Position numbers and translations under genes: made by a program. The notes under the pieces were generated by a model. It had not been told where the DNA came from. It did no database searches and worked only from the letters and a program-made list of their open reading frames with translations. 64,000 nt of DNA. It comes from Neonectria sp. B-13. Lineage: Eukaryota; Ascomycota; Sordariomycetes; Hypocreales; Nectriaceae. Location: the NCBI GenBank assembly GCA_002682825.1, contig NOKP01000005.1:1-64000 (forward strand), read 5' to 3'. Below are positions 34,928 through 45,919 of this stretch, piece by piece; position 1 is the first letter of the stretch, and every line of letters starts with the position of its first letter.

Positions 34928-36631
34928 ATGAGTTTCGGCTTCAGCCCCGGTGACATTGTCATGTTGACCAAGCTCACATATAGGGTAATAACAGCCCTGA
35001 AGGAAGAAGGGGGCTCCAAGGGCGAGTACCAAGCCGCACAGCAGCAATGCCAGAATTTTCTCGCCGTCATGAGATTATTTGAAGGACTCGACCTCTCTCA
35101 TGTATCAGAGCCGTTTCAAGAGAAAATCCAAGAGATCTCTGCAGAAATCTCGAGCGAGGTTGAAGAGTTTCGCAATACAACTCTTCATGACTACGAGAAA
35201 TCGTTGGGCAACGAAACTGGGCGAGGCTGGTTTAAAAGTGCACCGAGGAAAGTCAAGTGGGCTTTCGCAACATCGTCCGCCTTGGATTCATTCCAACGAA
35301 GCTTGAGTGCGCAGCTTCAATTGATTTGGCTTGCGATTGGGGGTGGTATTCTGTATGTTTGCCCGCTTGACCTCTCACATTTTCATACTCATGCATTCTT
35401 TAGGTCTATGCCGTCTATTGCCAACAACATTCATGGAAACCCTATCGACTTTCAACCAATACAGGCTTTATCCTGGAGAAACACGCATAGTATCGAACCT
35501 CGGCAGCAGAGATTGTTAGCTTGGCAGGCCGATCCAATGCGTGATGCTATCAATCGTAGGACGGTGGAAAGATTGACTGATCTCGTCTTCGAGAAATTTC
35601 TGAGCAGGCCTGGGACTTCTATGCCACCTTTGGGGACCAGTCGAACGTTACCTGATGGGGCCAACGTCGATGAGATTTTGACGGAGCCTCTCCAAGCAAC
35701 GCAACACTCGATGGGCTTGGTTCTCTCTAACTCTGGAAAAATGCCATTTTGTGACACCCAGCCCTCCAAAATCGACCTAGATAACCCCTACGATATTGAT
35801 GAACTTCAGGAAACTACCAAAACTGGCACCTTGACCAATGATCTGCAAGACCTCCTCCAGGAGTTAGGTCTCGACCGGCTGACAGGGGTGGAGGCACAAT
35901 CCGCAAATGAGATAGAGGGTATGCTTAGAACTGATCATTCCTCTCGCCCAATTTTCTTTGGAGCCACATCGTCTACAGCGCAGCAATCTAGAGACGACAA
36001 CGAAGATGGTTATCAAACCTTTGAGCCGGCTGCAGAGCAATCGACAGCTGACGGATCAAGGTACGCCCAACGCACAAAATCTAAGACCCGCCATCGTGGA
36101 AAGTTCTCAATGGCTTTCAATTCTACTCCTCTCGGCGACTTAACCGCTGCTTCGATGATTTTTGGAATGGTCAGCACCGCTACGAAGCTTTCTTGGAAGC
36201 TTTCTGCACAGAACAGTCTCTTCGGCATCGGCAGATTGGACTTCCTGTCAAGGGTACTTCAAGACTACTCAGGTCTTTTACTAGAAGTGGCCGACATTCT
36301 CCGCTTTCCTGAAGACGGTGGTCTACAGAACTTGGGGGCGGGAGTCCTCAGGGATAGCAACGATATGTTTCGTATGGTGGAGGAGTTGTTTCCAAGAACT
36401 GGGTCTAGAAGCCGGTCAACATTTACAGCAGCCATCATGATGAATATGAAGTGGTTATGGGTGGATGATGATATAACTGCAATTCTGGAGAGAATGGAAT
36501 CACTGAAGTCAACCCTTTCGCTCATGCTACAGATGCATAGCATCCGAACCACAGAGCGGAATCTTAGGATGATAGAGTCAACGCCTTATAAGAGTGGAAT
36601 CCTGGCTCGCAGTTTAAGTGATGTGGAGTAG
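34928..36631 (+). CDS. STAND/NLR-type N-terminal domain protein without NTPase
   Basis: Two exons (34928-35352, 35404-36631) give 550 aa. The first ~140 residues (SFGFSPGDIVMLTKLTYRVI ... LHDYEKSLGN ... PRKVKWAFATSS) match the fungal N-terminal domain found at the front of many NLR-like STAND proteins. After a low-complexity middle, residues ~390-540 (TAASMIFGMVSTATKLSWKL ... MKWLWVDDDITAILERMESL) resemble a second copy of a similar helical domain. No NACHT/NB-ARC, ankyrin, WD or TPR region is visible, and no lipase or peptidase. The 51-bp intron is in frame and open, but has good signals (GTATGT, TTTAG). It may be a free-standing signalling or regulatory partner of NLRs; that is inference. 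Confidence 0.72.
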   Translation: MSFGFSPGDIVMLTKLTYRVITALKEEGGSKGEYQAAQQQCQNFLAVMRLFEGLDLSHVSEPFQEKIQEISAEISSEVEEFRNTTLHDYEKSLGNETGRGWFKSAPRKVKWAFATSSALDSFQRSLSAQLQLIWLAIGGGILYVCPLDLSHFHTHAFFRSMPSIANNIHGNPIDFQPIQALSWRNTHSIEPRQQRLLAWQADPMRDAINRRTVERLTDLVFEKFLSRPGTSMPPLGTSRTLPDGANVDEILTEPLQATQHSMGLVLSNSGKMPFCDTQPSKIDLDNPYDIDELQETTKTGTLTNDLQDLLQELGLDRLTGVEAQSANEIEGMLRTDHSSRPIFFGATSSTAQQSRDDNEDGYQTFEPAAEQSTADGSRYAQRTKSKTRHRGKFSMAFNSTPLGDLTAASMIFGMVSTATKLSWKLSAQNSLFGIGRLDFLSRVLQDYSGLLLEVADILRFPEDGGLQNLGAGVLRDSNDMFRMVEELFPRTGSRSRSTFTAAIMMNMKWLWVDDDITAILERMESLKSTLSLMLQMHSIRTTERNLRMIESTPYKSGILARSLSDVE

Positions 36632-37006
36632 TAGGTAAATAGAGGGATGTGGAAGAAGCACGATGTGGTGAGTGTGGGCAATTAAGTATGTCTCCTTCTG
36701 TTGAAATACTGGGGAAAATCATTTACGTTAGGTTCTACGGTCATTTACGTCGAGTCGAGACTATCACTAGTGCTTACCGATTTACCTCCAAGCAGTGGGT
36801 CATAGATAGACCAGGCCACATACTGAGGCGGTAGGAAATTTTATAAAAAATAATAAACGCAATCTACATGCGATTATGAAAGAAGTTATTATCAAACCTT
36901 CTGTCTAAGACGCCCGCCATATGATACTATAAAAGGAAAACGCTGAAAGGATCCGCTAATGCCATGCTATCTGACTCGACCGGAATGTACAAATGAAACC
37001 CCCAAT
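36632..37006. other. Short intergenic region
   Basis: Between convergent genes. Somewhat AT-rich (TTTTATAAAAAATAATAAAC near 36840); nothing else seen. Confidence 0.4.
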
Positions 37007-38857
37007 CTAGATCTTGAAACGGTAGAGATACAATAGTCCCAAGGACATGAAGACTGGGACAGATGCAAGGGTGTGAGTAAGGTGTCGGAGAAATTTGGTT
37101 GAGGCCGAGACAGGATCAGGCGCGTGTGACATCGCCCTCTGAAGCATCGGCTTGTCGAAAGGCGACTCTTTAGCCTCACGCTCTCGGGACTCGGTGGTCT
37201 CGACGACTCTGTTGCGCTTCAGCACAAAGTGAGCACCCCCCTGGCTGACCATGCCGCCGCCCATGACACCGGACGCGATGGCTTGCTGGGGAACTTTGGC
37301 CTTGGTGACCAGAAGGAACTCGCTGCCCTCCATCTCAACCACGCAGTTGTGCCACGGGGTGGGGATATGCAGAAGGTCACGAGACGTCATGGGGATGCCA
37401 TCGGGCGACAGGCTCTCGACGGCGCGCACCATGTGGGCGTCGAACAGCTGGATGCCGAACTTGGGGCCGGCGTTGTTGTGGCTGCGAGAGTGTTAGCATG
37501 CAGTCGAGAGACGAGGAATTAGTGGATTGTTGAGAACGTACGCATGGATGGAGAGGCGGACGTAGTTGGGGAAGAGAATCTCGACGAGGTTTGAGTATGC
37601 TTGGTTGCGCTGTCATGCTTGTTAGAACCTTTCCGATAGTGTCAACCGAGAGCTGGGTTGCTTACCATGATCATCTCAAAAGCCACCTTGGTCGACAGCT
37701 TCTTTCGTTGCGACTTGCTCATCGCCTGAGTAAATGGATGAAGCTCCAGATCTTCCAGCATAAACCGGGAGAACCCGCGGTAGAGCGCGAGAAGCGACGC
37801 GTCCTGGGACTTGATTCTCTCGCGGGCCGTCGACTCCAGCGGCTGGCAACCCGCCATGAGGATCTGCCTGCACACCTCGGCCTCATCCGTGACCTGCGTC
37901 TCGACGTGGCGGTTTATGCTGGGGATGCTGAGAAGCGCTGCGAGCTCGGCGTGGGACTTGGTGTTGGCCAGCTCAAAAAGATCGACCAGCGAGCGGAAGT
38001 CAACGCGGTCGAGACGGCCGCGGCGCATGCCGATGGCGTGGTTCATCTCCTTCAGCTGCTCGGCATACATATCGACATCGGCGTCGTCAACACCAACTGT
38101 TGGAGGTTAGTACAACGTAAGAAGGGAGGCATTAGTGGCGAAACTTACTGCAGTCGCTGAAGACGTGGCCGTCACTGATGACCCAGAGCTTGGCGCCGGG
38201 CTCGTAGATTTCTTCGACCGCCTCGACGAAGCTGTGCAGACGGTCTAAAGCAAGCCCCTCTCCCCGGTCGGGGCGCTTTCCAGTGACCTTGTTGGTGTTG
38301 GTCGACTTGCAGGGAAAGGCAGGCAGACAGAGCTGGATTTGGGCTCCCTGGGATGTAAAGTGTCGAACACGCTCCTCGAATACGGCGCGTCCGCAAACCT
38401 CCCACTTGTCATCGGCGCCTTGGTACCGTAGATATGAGTCGAACAGAGACACGATCTTGTCGGTCGCATCTACCAGGGGGCTCGGGCATTGTGTCGCGGT
38501 TGGGTTGTATAGGGCAAAGTCAATCTGGTCGAGCAGCAGCTGAACAAAGAAGCGCTCAAACTGTGCGCCGACACTGCTGTCATTGTTCTCGGCGCTGAGA
38601 AGAATTCCTTTGGCACCGCCGTTCTGAAGCTGGTGTTGTTGGTAGAGCCTAAGGCCTTGGATAGGCTCGTCGATGTTTACAGAGGAAACGCGCTCTGTGT
38701 CTTGGGAGATAGAGAGGCGTGTCTTGATTAGATCCCAGTTCTCCCGCAGCATCTCCTTTCTGGGACCGTTGCAGAATAGAAGAGTTCCTTGCCCGTCGTG
38801 GACGAAGGAGGCCTGGAAGCGGTGGAAGACAGAGACGCCGGCGTTTGAAACCTCCAT
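37007..38857 (-). CDS. DIT1: Dit1-like isocyanide synthase (pyoverdine/dityrosine biosynthesis family)
   Basis: Four exons (38857-38149, 38096-37666, 37609-37542, 37481-37007) give 560 aa. It belongs to the pyoverdine/dityrosine biosynthesis family, with the conserved LCLPAFPCKSTNTNKVTGKRPDRGE and LWVISDGHVFSDCIGVDD blocks, SINRHVETQVTDEAEVCRQIL, LVEILFPNYVRLSIHAHNNAGPKFGI and TPWHNCVVE. The 68-nt third exon was recovered from splice signals and restores the YVRLSIHAHNN motif. Yeast Dit1 makes N-formyl-tyrosine for the spore wall; bacterial and fungal homologues are isocyanide synthases acting on tyrosine or tryptophan. A hydrophobic stretch close to the C-terminus (LASVPVFMSLGLLYLY) suggests a membrane tail anchor. 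Its neighbours are a Dit2-like P450 and an MFS exporter, the yeast DIT logic. Confidence 0.93.
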
Positions 38858-40186
38858 TGTGTATGTGAGTGTGGATGTTAGGGGCTTGAGTGAAGATGGC
38901 AAGCGCTAACGGGTGGAGTGACGGCGGGTATAAAGATACGAATGCTGCTGTTGAGGGGAAGACGCAGGAATGTGAAGTATACAAGGAGGCCGGGTATAGT
39001 AAAGAGGTGTAGCAACGGTGAGCAGAGATGCGGAGTGTGTAGAAGGGGTGAATAGAGCAGAGAAGTGAGTTGGACTATGAGTGAGTTTGATTGAGTGATG
39101 AGTAGATAAAGTAGCACTGAGTATGCAGTCTCGTCTCATGTTTATATGAAGATATCGACAAGGCTGTGGGCGTCCCAACACGTCGGACAGGGTCATTCCT
39201 ATTTTGGCTGGACCCAGTAAACACAGCCCAGCCAACCCGAGTGCGAGGGGAATAAGCGTGCAGATCCTCCCATAATCCGGCACAATCCTCTCGCAAATTT
39301 TGTTTACCGAGAGCATCTCGCAAAGATGAGAGATCTTTCCTTTCTGCGACTAAGGCTTTCTCCACTTACAACAGCGCACAGCGTAGTTCTGACATGGTGT
39401 GGGCAAAGTGAAGTTGCGACAGGACAGAGAGGCTGGTGCAGACGGTATCTCCGTACGAGGTAAGCAGCGATCCGGGGTATATTAATAACGGCCCTGGCCA
39501 AGTTGCTGGGGGCAGGATGTGGACTTGGCACAATCCTGTCCATTTGGTGGTGACTTGGCGTTGGAGTTGGAGTTGGAGTTGGGCTGTGAACGAGGGGAGA
39601 GCTATTTTGGATGCCTGGGTCGGTGTGAAATGCATGCGTGCGACGGTTGGCCGAGGCTCCTGTAACAGTTGTACTACGCATGCAGTACACCTACAACCAT
39701 GCCGAATATAGAAAACCCAGGCAGTTAACTGATCCTGCTGCGGAGGCTCATGATGGAACATTCTGGCTGAGGCTACATGTCATGTCGCACGTGAGAGCGG
39801 ATGTCTGCAGTGGCGTCCGATGCTGATTCTCGAGTTGATTTTAATTTCCTAATTGTTTACTTGATGACGACTTAATTGGCCCCGTGTTCGGCCGCCGTTG
39901 ACGGACGAGAGATGGTGGCGCTTCTTAGTTCTGACTGTGTCGAGCACCGTATTCTGACTTGACAGCCACGCATCGACCATGTTATACGGAGATGTTTTCT
40001 ATTTAGCGTACAAGTGTACGAGTACAACACGTCCAGCATTATCGCTCCATAAGCCTACACTTGTCACTCTCCGCGTGGCATTCCGACGTGAACACGAGCA
40101 ATCTAGAAACAATATACGCTAATACTAATAATAATACAAAGAGATGTGACTAAACCGTACCCGTGATCCCCTCTCGTAATGCTCAC
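38858..40186. other. 1.3 kb intergenic region
   Basis: Between the synthase and P450, which face the same way. It should contain the synthase promoter (38858-39300). It includes a short TTGGAG hexanucleotide run at about 39560-39582. No gene supported. Confidence 0.4.
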
Positions 40187-41885
40187 TCACTCATCACCAC
40201 CCCGATCGGCGAAGACAAGCCTCAACGCGCGGGGATACAGCGGCCCGGCCTGCAGTCACGACAGTTAGCAAGAGACCCTCTAAGCAAAGCAAGAGATAAA
40301 CATACCGGGGTCTTCCGGTCCACCCATGTCGGATCCAGCTGCCAGCGAAACGTCTGGACCAGCGTGACCAGCGTTTCCCGCAGCTGCAGCATGGCGAACC
40401 TCTCGCCCAGACACGCCCGTCGACCGCCATGGAACGAGATGAACTCGGCTTTGGCACGGCGACGGCGGTAGTGCATCTGGATCTCTTCGGTCGACGCGCC
40501 CCACCGCTCAGGCACGAAGTCGTCGGCCGTCGGACCCCAGGCCACCGGGTCGCGGTTTGTCGAGTAGCAGTTGTAGCCCAGGTACGTGCCTTCGGGGATG
40601 AGCATCTCGTTGCCCAGCAGCACGTCTCGGCTTGCGCGCCGGTTTATAAGCTGCCCGATCGGCGGGAAGAGGCGGAGGCACTCGTAGATGACAGATGTGA
40701 GGTAGGGCGAGTCTTGGAGGTTCGACTGGTCCGACTTGGAGAGGATCTCCTGGTAGATGGCATCTTGTGCGGCCTGTGATTGCGTTAGCTGGTTGGGAAA
40801 CGCCGAGATATTAGTCACATCAGAGGAGCGTACAGGGTATTTTGCTAGCAGATACAACGTCGAAGTCATCGCCAGCTGCGGATTCTCTTGGCCTGCTACA
40901 AACGTCACCGTCAGGTTATCGAGGAGTTGCTGCTGAGTCAAGACTCCCGCCTGCGCAGCGTCCAACATGCGACGGCCCAGTCCATCCGTGCCATGCGACT
41001 CTTTCTCGTGGCTTTCCACAAGAGCGCGTTTCAGCTCGCTTTTGAACCTGTGCACGACCTCGCGGGCCCTTGTGCGACTCGGGAACGGGAGCCGATCCAG
41101 GAAAGGGAAGTTCATGAAGACAGGCTTGAAGATCTCCATCTTGACGGCCGTCTGCAGAACGCTGATAGGCGCTGAGGCTGACTCGAGAGACTGCGGGCGC
41201 GGTTAAAAGGATGAATCGAATGGTTTTGGCGTAGTTGGATGATGGACATACGTGGAGTTTCATTTGTAGGATGCCTTCGGAGCAATTCGCGACCGAGTAC
41301 CGCTGCAGGAGGTCCTGCACTGCAACGCCCTTGGTGCCGGCCGTGTTCTGCGCATCGCGGAGCAGCCGACACAGCTTGAGCGCGTTGTTGTTGATGATGG
41401 CTGCGTCAAAGTTCCTCTGCAGGCCGGGTTTAATGACGGACTGGTAGCCCTTCCAAGAAGGACCATGGCCGGATATGATGTTGTCACCTGAGAGTAACCA
41501 GTCAGTCAAGTGGGTTACATGCGAGTATGTTGTGCATACCTAGGAACTCAGCCAAGACACTGTGCGGGATCTTCTTTTGATTTCCACTCTTCTCGTACAA
41601 GTCCTCGTCTTTGAAGATCTCAGCCATGTAAGCCGGACGATGAACGAGGACGTTCCACTGGGCGCCGAAAAACAGCTTGACGGCGCCATGCTTGCGGAGC
41701 GGCTTGTCGATGTATTTCCGGAATATATCAGACTGGTCGACGTCTTTGAAGAAGGGGATCAGAGCGACCCAGAAGGGGATGACTGGGATGTTCTGTGGGT
41801 GTTTTGGGGGCACGAGAAAGCAGTAATAGCCCGAGAGGAGTAGCAAGGCCCCGAGAAGGGGGAGTTCGAGAAGAAGGAATGCCAT
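40187..41885 (-). CDS. DIT2: Dit2-like cytochrome P450 (CYP56 type)
   Basis: Five exons (41885-41540, 41487-41252, 41190-40834, 40773-40306, 40249-40187) give 489 aa. An N-terminal anchor (FLLLELPLLGALLLLSGYYCF) targets the ER. The heme motif is FHGGRRACLGERFA, ExxR is in IYECLRLFPP, and the PERW motif is in DFVPERWG. The I-helix reads FVAGQENPQLA, lacking the usual acid-Thr pair; CYP56/Dit2 proteins are known for this AGxEN form, which supports the assignment. Two introns are hidden in open frames, and the last exon (AGPLYPRALRLVFADRGGDE) completes a typical P450 end. In yeast Dit2 couples two N-formyl-tyrosines. Here it should oxidise the synthase product. Confidence 0.92.
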
Positions 41886-42640
41886 TTTGCTGGTGGAACG
41901 TAGCGTTTGCGCTGGATACTCAGTATCTAGACGGAGGGTGCAATTATATGACGACGGAGATGAGGTTATGGGTAGTTAATGCGTAACCTGTGACAGGACC
42001 GCTCTGGAGTAAATGATTGGTTTCCATTTCCATCTCGCATATCTCACTCGCATCGGCGCGTCTCGCAACCAAAACACATGGCAAGCACGGTCACAGCACG
42101 TATTCCGCTTCTGCGCCATCGTCAAAAATAGCCCGCGGTGACGAGCAAAGCCCGGCTAGTGTCACGATCGGCGGACCACACAGACACCAGGGTCAAGCAA
42201 CGCAAACAACAGAGCCAGTTAAAACAAAAACAAAAGCGCCAGGGTTCAACCCAGCGTGTAACGTGGATATATGGTGGACCTGAACGGCCCTGCGCCCCTA
42301 CATCTCCGCAGATCGTGCTTACTTGTCTTGGCATCGCTGCCAAAACGTCCTTCTTTGGCACTGCCGCGCACTGCCCTAATTGCTGTTACTGGCGGGGGTT
42401 TTGCTGAGTGAGATAACCCGCATTACCGCTCGCATTCGACTCGAGCCTCGTAGTCTATGCGAGGACTCGATGGTTAAAGGATCGCCTAAGAAGCATAAGT
42501 CGTCTGAATCCATGTCCACTGCCCGTCCTGCATTGCAAGCAAATCAACAGCTCTGTTCTTTTTTTGCCCTTTCCGAGTGTTTGACTCTTTCTCTTTGGCC
42601 CTTCCATTGCTTCGGGTCTGTCTAATATCAACCATCCACG
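41886..42640. promoter_or_regulatory. Divergent promoter between P450 and MFS exporter
   Basis: 0.75 kb shared upstream region. It includes an imperfect hairpin or operator at 42441-42470: TCGAGCCTCG on the left and GAGGACTCGA on the right. Divergent sharing suggests the two genes are switched on together. Confidence 0.5.
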
Positions 42641-44449
42641 ATGCATTCAAGACACTCGAGCGACATACCGCCCGATTCATCACCTTTCATCAAACCACGC
42701 GTCGGCAGCGCCTTTACGGAAGAATCCGACGTGACCATTCCCCAATACGTCACCGTTCTCACCCCAGATGCAGACACCGAAAAGCTGCAGCCTCCGGGCT
42801 ACACGGCCTTCTCGCCATGGCGGCGCCGCTTCATCCTCACCGTCGTGACCATCGCGGGGCTCTTCGGGCCGCTGGCGGGAAACATCTACTTGCCCGCGCT
42901 GCCCATTCTTGAGGAAGAGTTTGACGCCAGCGCTGTCATGATCAACGTTACCGTGTCGGTGTTTATGCTTACCTTTGCCATCGGCGTGAGTCTTGCAATA
43001 TGTTCCACGTATTTCTGAGCTAACATGAGCACAGCCGCTGTTCTGGTCAAGCTTTGCAGACTGGCAAGGCCGAAGACCGCTTTACATCATCTCCATCGCC
43101 ATTTACATCCTCGCCAATGTCCTGCTGGCCGCTGTGCCTGCAAACTACGGCGCCCTCATCTTCCTGCGCATCGTCCAGGCCTTTGGTTCCGCCGCTGTGG
43201 TGTCCATGGGCGCGGGAACCGTAGCAGATGTTTGTTCCCCCTCCTCTGAATGACACCCTACCCCCATTCTGACACCGCGTATAGGTCACTGAGCCCAAGG
43301 GCCGGGCATTCGCCATGTCAGTCTTTCTCATGGGGCCTCAGCTTGGTCCCGTTCTTGGCCCCGTCTTCGGAGGTGTTATCGGCAGTGCATCGTGGAGATG
43401 GATATTCGGGTTTCTCGGTATGGCACGTATTTCCCGAGCGACTAGACCAGATCACTTACACGGCATACAGCGATTGCCGGCTTTGGCCTTTGGGTCATCA
43501 TCATCTTCACCCTCCCCGAGACGCTGCGAGCACGAGTAGGCAATGGTCAACTGTACGCATATTCTAAATTCATCATGTTCCCACCCAGACTATCCTCTCC
43601 GCTGGCACCCGAGTCCGACAGAGGCCCTGCACCGCCCAAGCCCACGCTCTTGGGCTACTGGCGCATGTTCACCTACCCGCCCATCGGCATCGTCAGCTTC
43701 AACACAGCAATGCTATACTCGACATACTTTGCCATCGCCGTCCAGCTGCCTACTGAACTGACTATCCGGTACCGCTGGTCCACGGCTGCCACCGGCGCCG
43801 GCTTCCTCGCAGTGGGAATCGCCATGATCGTCGGCAGCATGATTGGAGGCCGCTTCTCGGACTGGAGACGCGCCGCTGCCGTGAAGGCATCGCCGGACGG
43901 CACCGTGGAGCCCGAGAATCGCCTGGCAAACCAGATCTACGGCGTCGTCATGTGCGCCGTCGGCTGCTGCATGTTCGGATGGTTCGTGGAAAAGACATAC
44001 CACCCGGCCTTGGTGATTTTGGCGACGTTTATCAGTAAGTCACCCCGACAGAGACACGACGAAGGTGGACCTAATGTGAACACCGTGTAGCTGGCTTCGG
44101 CATGAACTGGGTCTTTGTATCCACCACGGCCTTCTTAACCGAGTGCGTGGCTCAGCAGGCGGCCGGTGCTTTTGCCCTGGGAAACTTGCTGCGAAACCCG
44201 GCTGCCGCAGTGGCTGCGCTGGTGATTTCGCCGCTCGTCAACAAGATGGGAGCAGGGTGGTGCTTTACCGGGCTGGCGTTGCTGGATCTGGCGCTTGTTG
44301 GGTCAGCCGTTATCAGTAGGTTTGATCCCGTCCGAAATTCAGGTTCACTTCTAACCATTACTTCTCTAGCGCTTCGAATCAAGTCCCCTGCGTGGAGGGC
44401 TCAGCGCAAGGCCAGAATGGCGGCGGCGGCTGCTCGCCCGAAGCCGTAG
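42641..44449 (+). CDS. MFS drug:H+ antiporter, Dtr1-like exporter
   Basis: Six exons (42641-42985, 43035-43229, 43285-43417, 43471-44034, 44091-44315, 44370-44449) give 513 aa. About twelve hydrophobic helices are read after joining the exons. DHA1-type features include LFGPLAGNIYLPALP, the loop motif WSSFADWQGRRPLYI, RIVQAFGSAAVVSMGAGTVAD followed by VTEPKGRAFAMSVFLMGPQLGPVLGPVFGG, and GNLLRNPAAAVAALV. The yeast dityrosine exporter Dtr1 belongs to this transporter group. Divergent placement from a Dit2-like P450 and closeness to a Dit1-like synthase suggest it exports their product, or protects from it. Confidence 0.9.
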
Positions 44450-44775
44450 ATTAGCAAGCAAATAAGAGAATGGTACAGGGCTTCAGGGATAGAATCGGGC
44501 ATTATATGTGTCATGACTAAAGCATTGGCTCAAGTAATTGGTGGAAGGTGATGCATTCTGGATAAGTCGGATACGTTTGGCCAGTGGCGTTGGAACACTT
44601 TATATATGATAGGACGATAGACATGATTGCTTCATAGACTGGATTAAAGTTACGAAATTGACCTACTCACCCTAGTCGATGGTCTTACAGGTGCTCTACG
44701 TCAATTAATCGTCGACCATGGATCACCAATGTGTAACAGCAAGGAACGGTTCAGGTCATTCATTACTATAATACA
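44450..44775. other. Short intergenic region
   Basis: Between convergent genes; nothing recognisable. Confidence 0.4.
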
Positions 44776-45919
44776 CTAATTTGACCGTGACATTTGCCGA
44801 CAGGCACTTTCATAAAGCTGGTCCGTACTCCGATCATCCCTTACATCCATGGCATAGCTCTCCACGTCTATTCTTGTGGTGACTCTAATCTCTTCGTACT
44901 CGTTCTCGTTCTCGCGTTCCTGATGCCTAGTCGCCACCGAGGTTTTCGTGACCATGGCGCTGGACTTGCCGTCCTCGACGTGAAGCGCCCCGAGCTTGGT
45001 TGTAGGGGGTCCTCTCCTGTTGACCCTATGCGTTTGGCTCCGGGAAGGGTCCACGAATTCTCCCGTGTCGATATTCGTGAGCGAGCCGGAATTATTGTTC
45101 CCGCGATGTTGTACAAATTTGACGAGCTCGCCGAGCACTGCGAACTCCAGCTTGAGCTTGACCGAGTAGATGACCACCTTGACTCCCTGTTGCCAGACAA
45201 AATGCCCCTTGTATTCGAGTGCGAGAAGCGCGATGTCCATGCCGACGATGAGGATGTTGATGCCGCAAAGATGCCACATGAAGCGTCGCTTGCTTCCCAG
45301 CGAGGTCCTCAGGATGTCGACCGTTTTCCAGATGTATAGGCCCGAGATGATGAGCTCCTGGAGACAGAAACACGTCATCTGCACCCTCTCCATGATGTTA
45401 TACGCATTTTGGAAGCCGCCCCTGCTTTGACTCGGCGCGTAAACGGACCCGTAGTGTACAATGGTGATGGAGGTGTGCCAGACGACGCCGTTGAAGATGA
45501 TCATGCACAGCACGCCGCGCAGGATGGTGGGATCATTGAGGACCAGATGCAGTCGCGAGTATAATACGACGGACTGGCCGGTGACCAGGAGAACCCATCC
45601 GACGGCTTCGATGGCCAGGGCGATCCAGGTGCGGGTGAGGGCGAAGTAGTCGAGGATGCGCCCAGTGCAGTAGGGGATGACGCCAAAGGTGGCGAGCGAG
45701 ATGCTCCAGAAGTAGAAGCCCTGGCGGCGCTTGAAGGTCAGCAGGATGAGTCCGAGGAGCTCAAAGGCATTGTACAGCGCCAAGGTCGCGCAGAGCTGTC
45801 CAAGTCCAAGTCAGCGTCGCCACCAAGAAGAAGAAGAAGAACAGGACGCATACAATGACTAGGACGGACGAGGGCGAGTAGTAGTGCCCCGTGTCCTCGG
45901 TGGTGTTCGGTTGCGGCAT
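44776..45919 (-). CDS. DUF7703-type integral membrane protein
   Basis: Two exons (45919-45854, 45795-44776) give 361 aa. About seven hydrophobic segments occupy the first 240 residues (ALYNAFELLGLILLTF, FYFWSISLATFGVIPY, AIEAVGWVLLVTGQSVVLY, GVLCMIIFNGVVWHTS, MERVQMTCFCLQELIISGLYIW, LCGINILIVGMDIALLALEY), and a charged tail follows (SVKLKLEFAVLGELVKFV onward). This layout and motif set match fungal proteins grouped as DUF7703, of unknown function and receptor-like topology. The first exon was added from a 58-bp intron (GTATGC ... GACAG) and gives a proper ATG (MPQPNTTEDTGHYYSPSS), with an N-glycosylation site outside the first helix. It is next to the Dit-like trio, but membership is uncertain. 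Confidence 0.82.
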
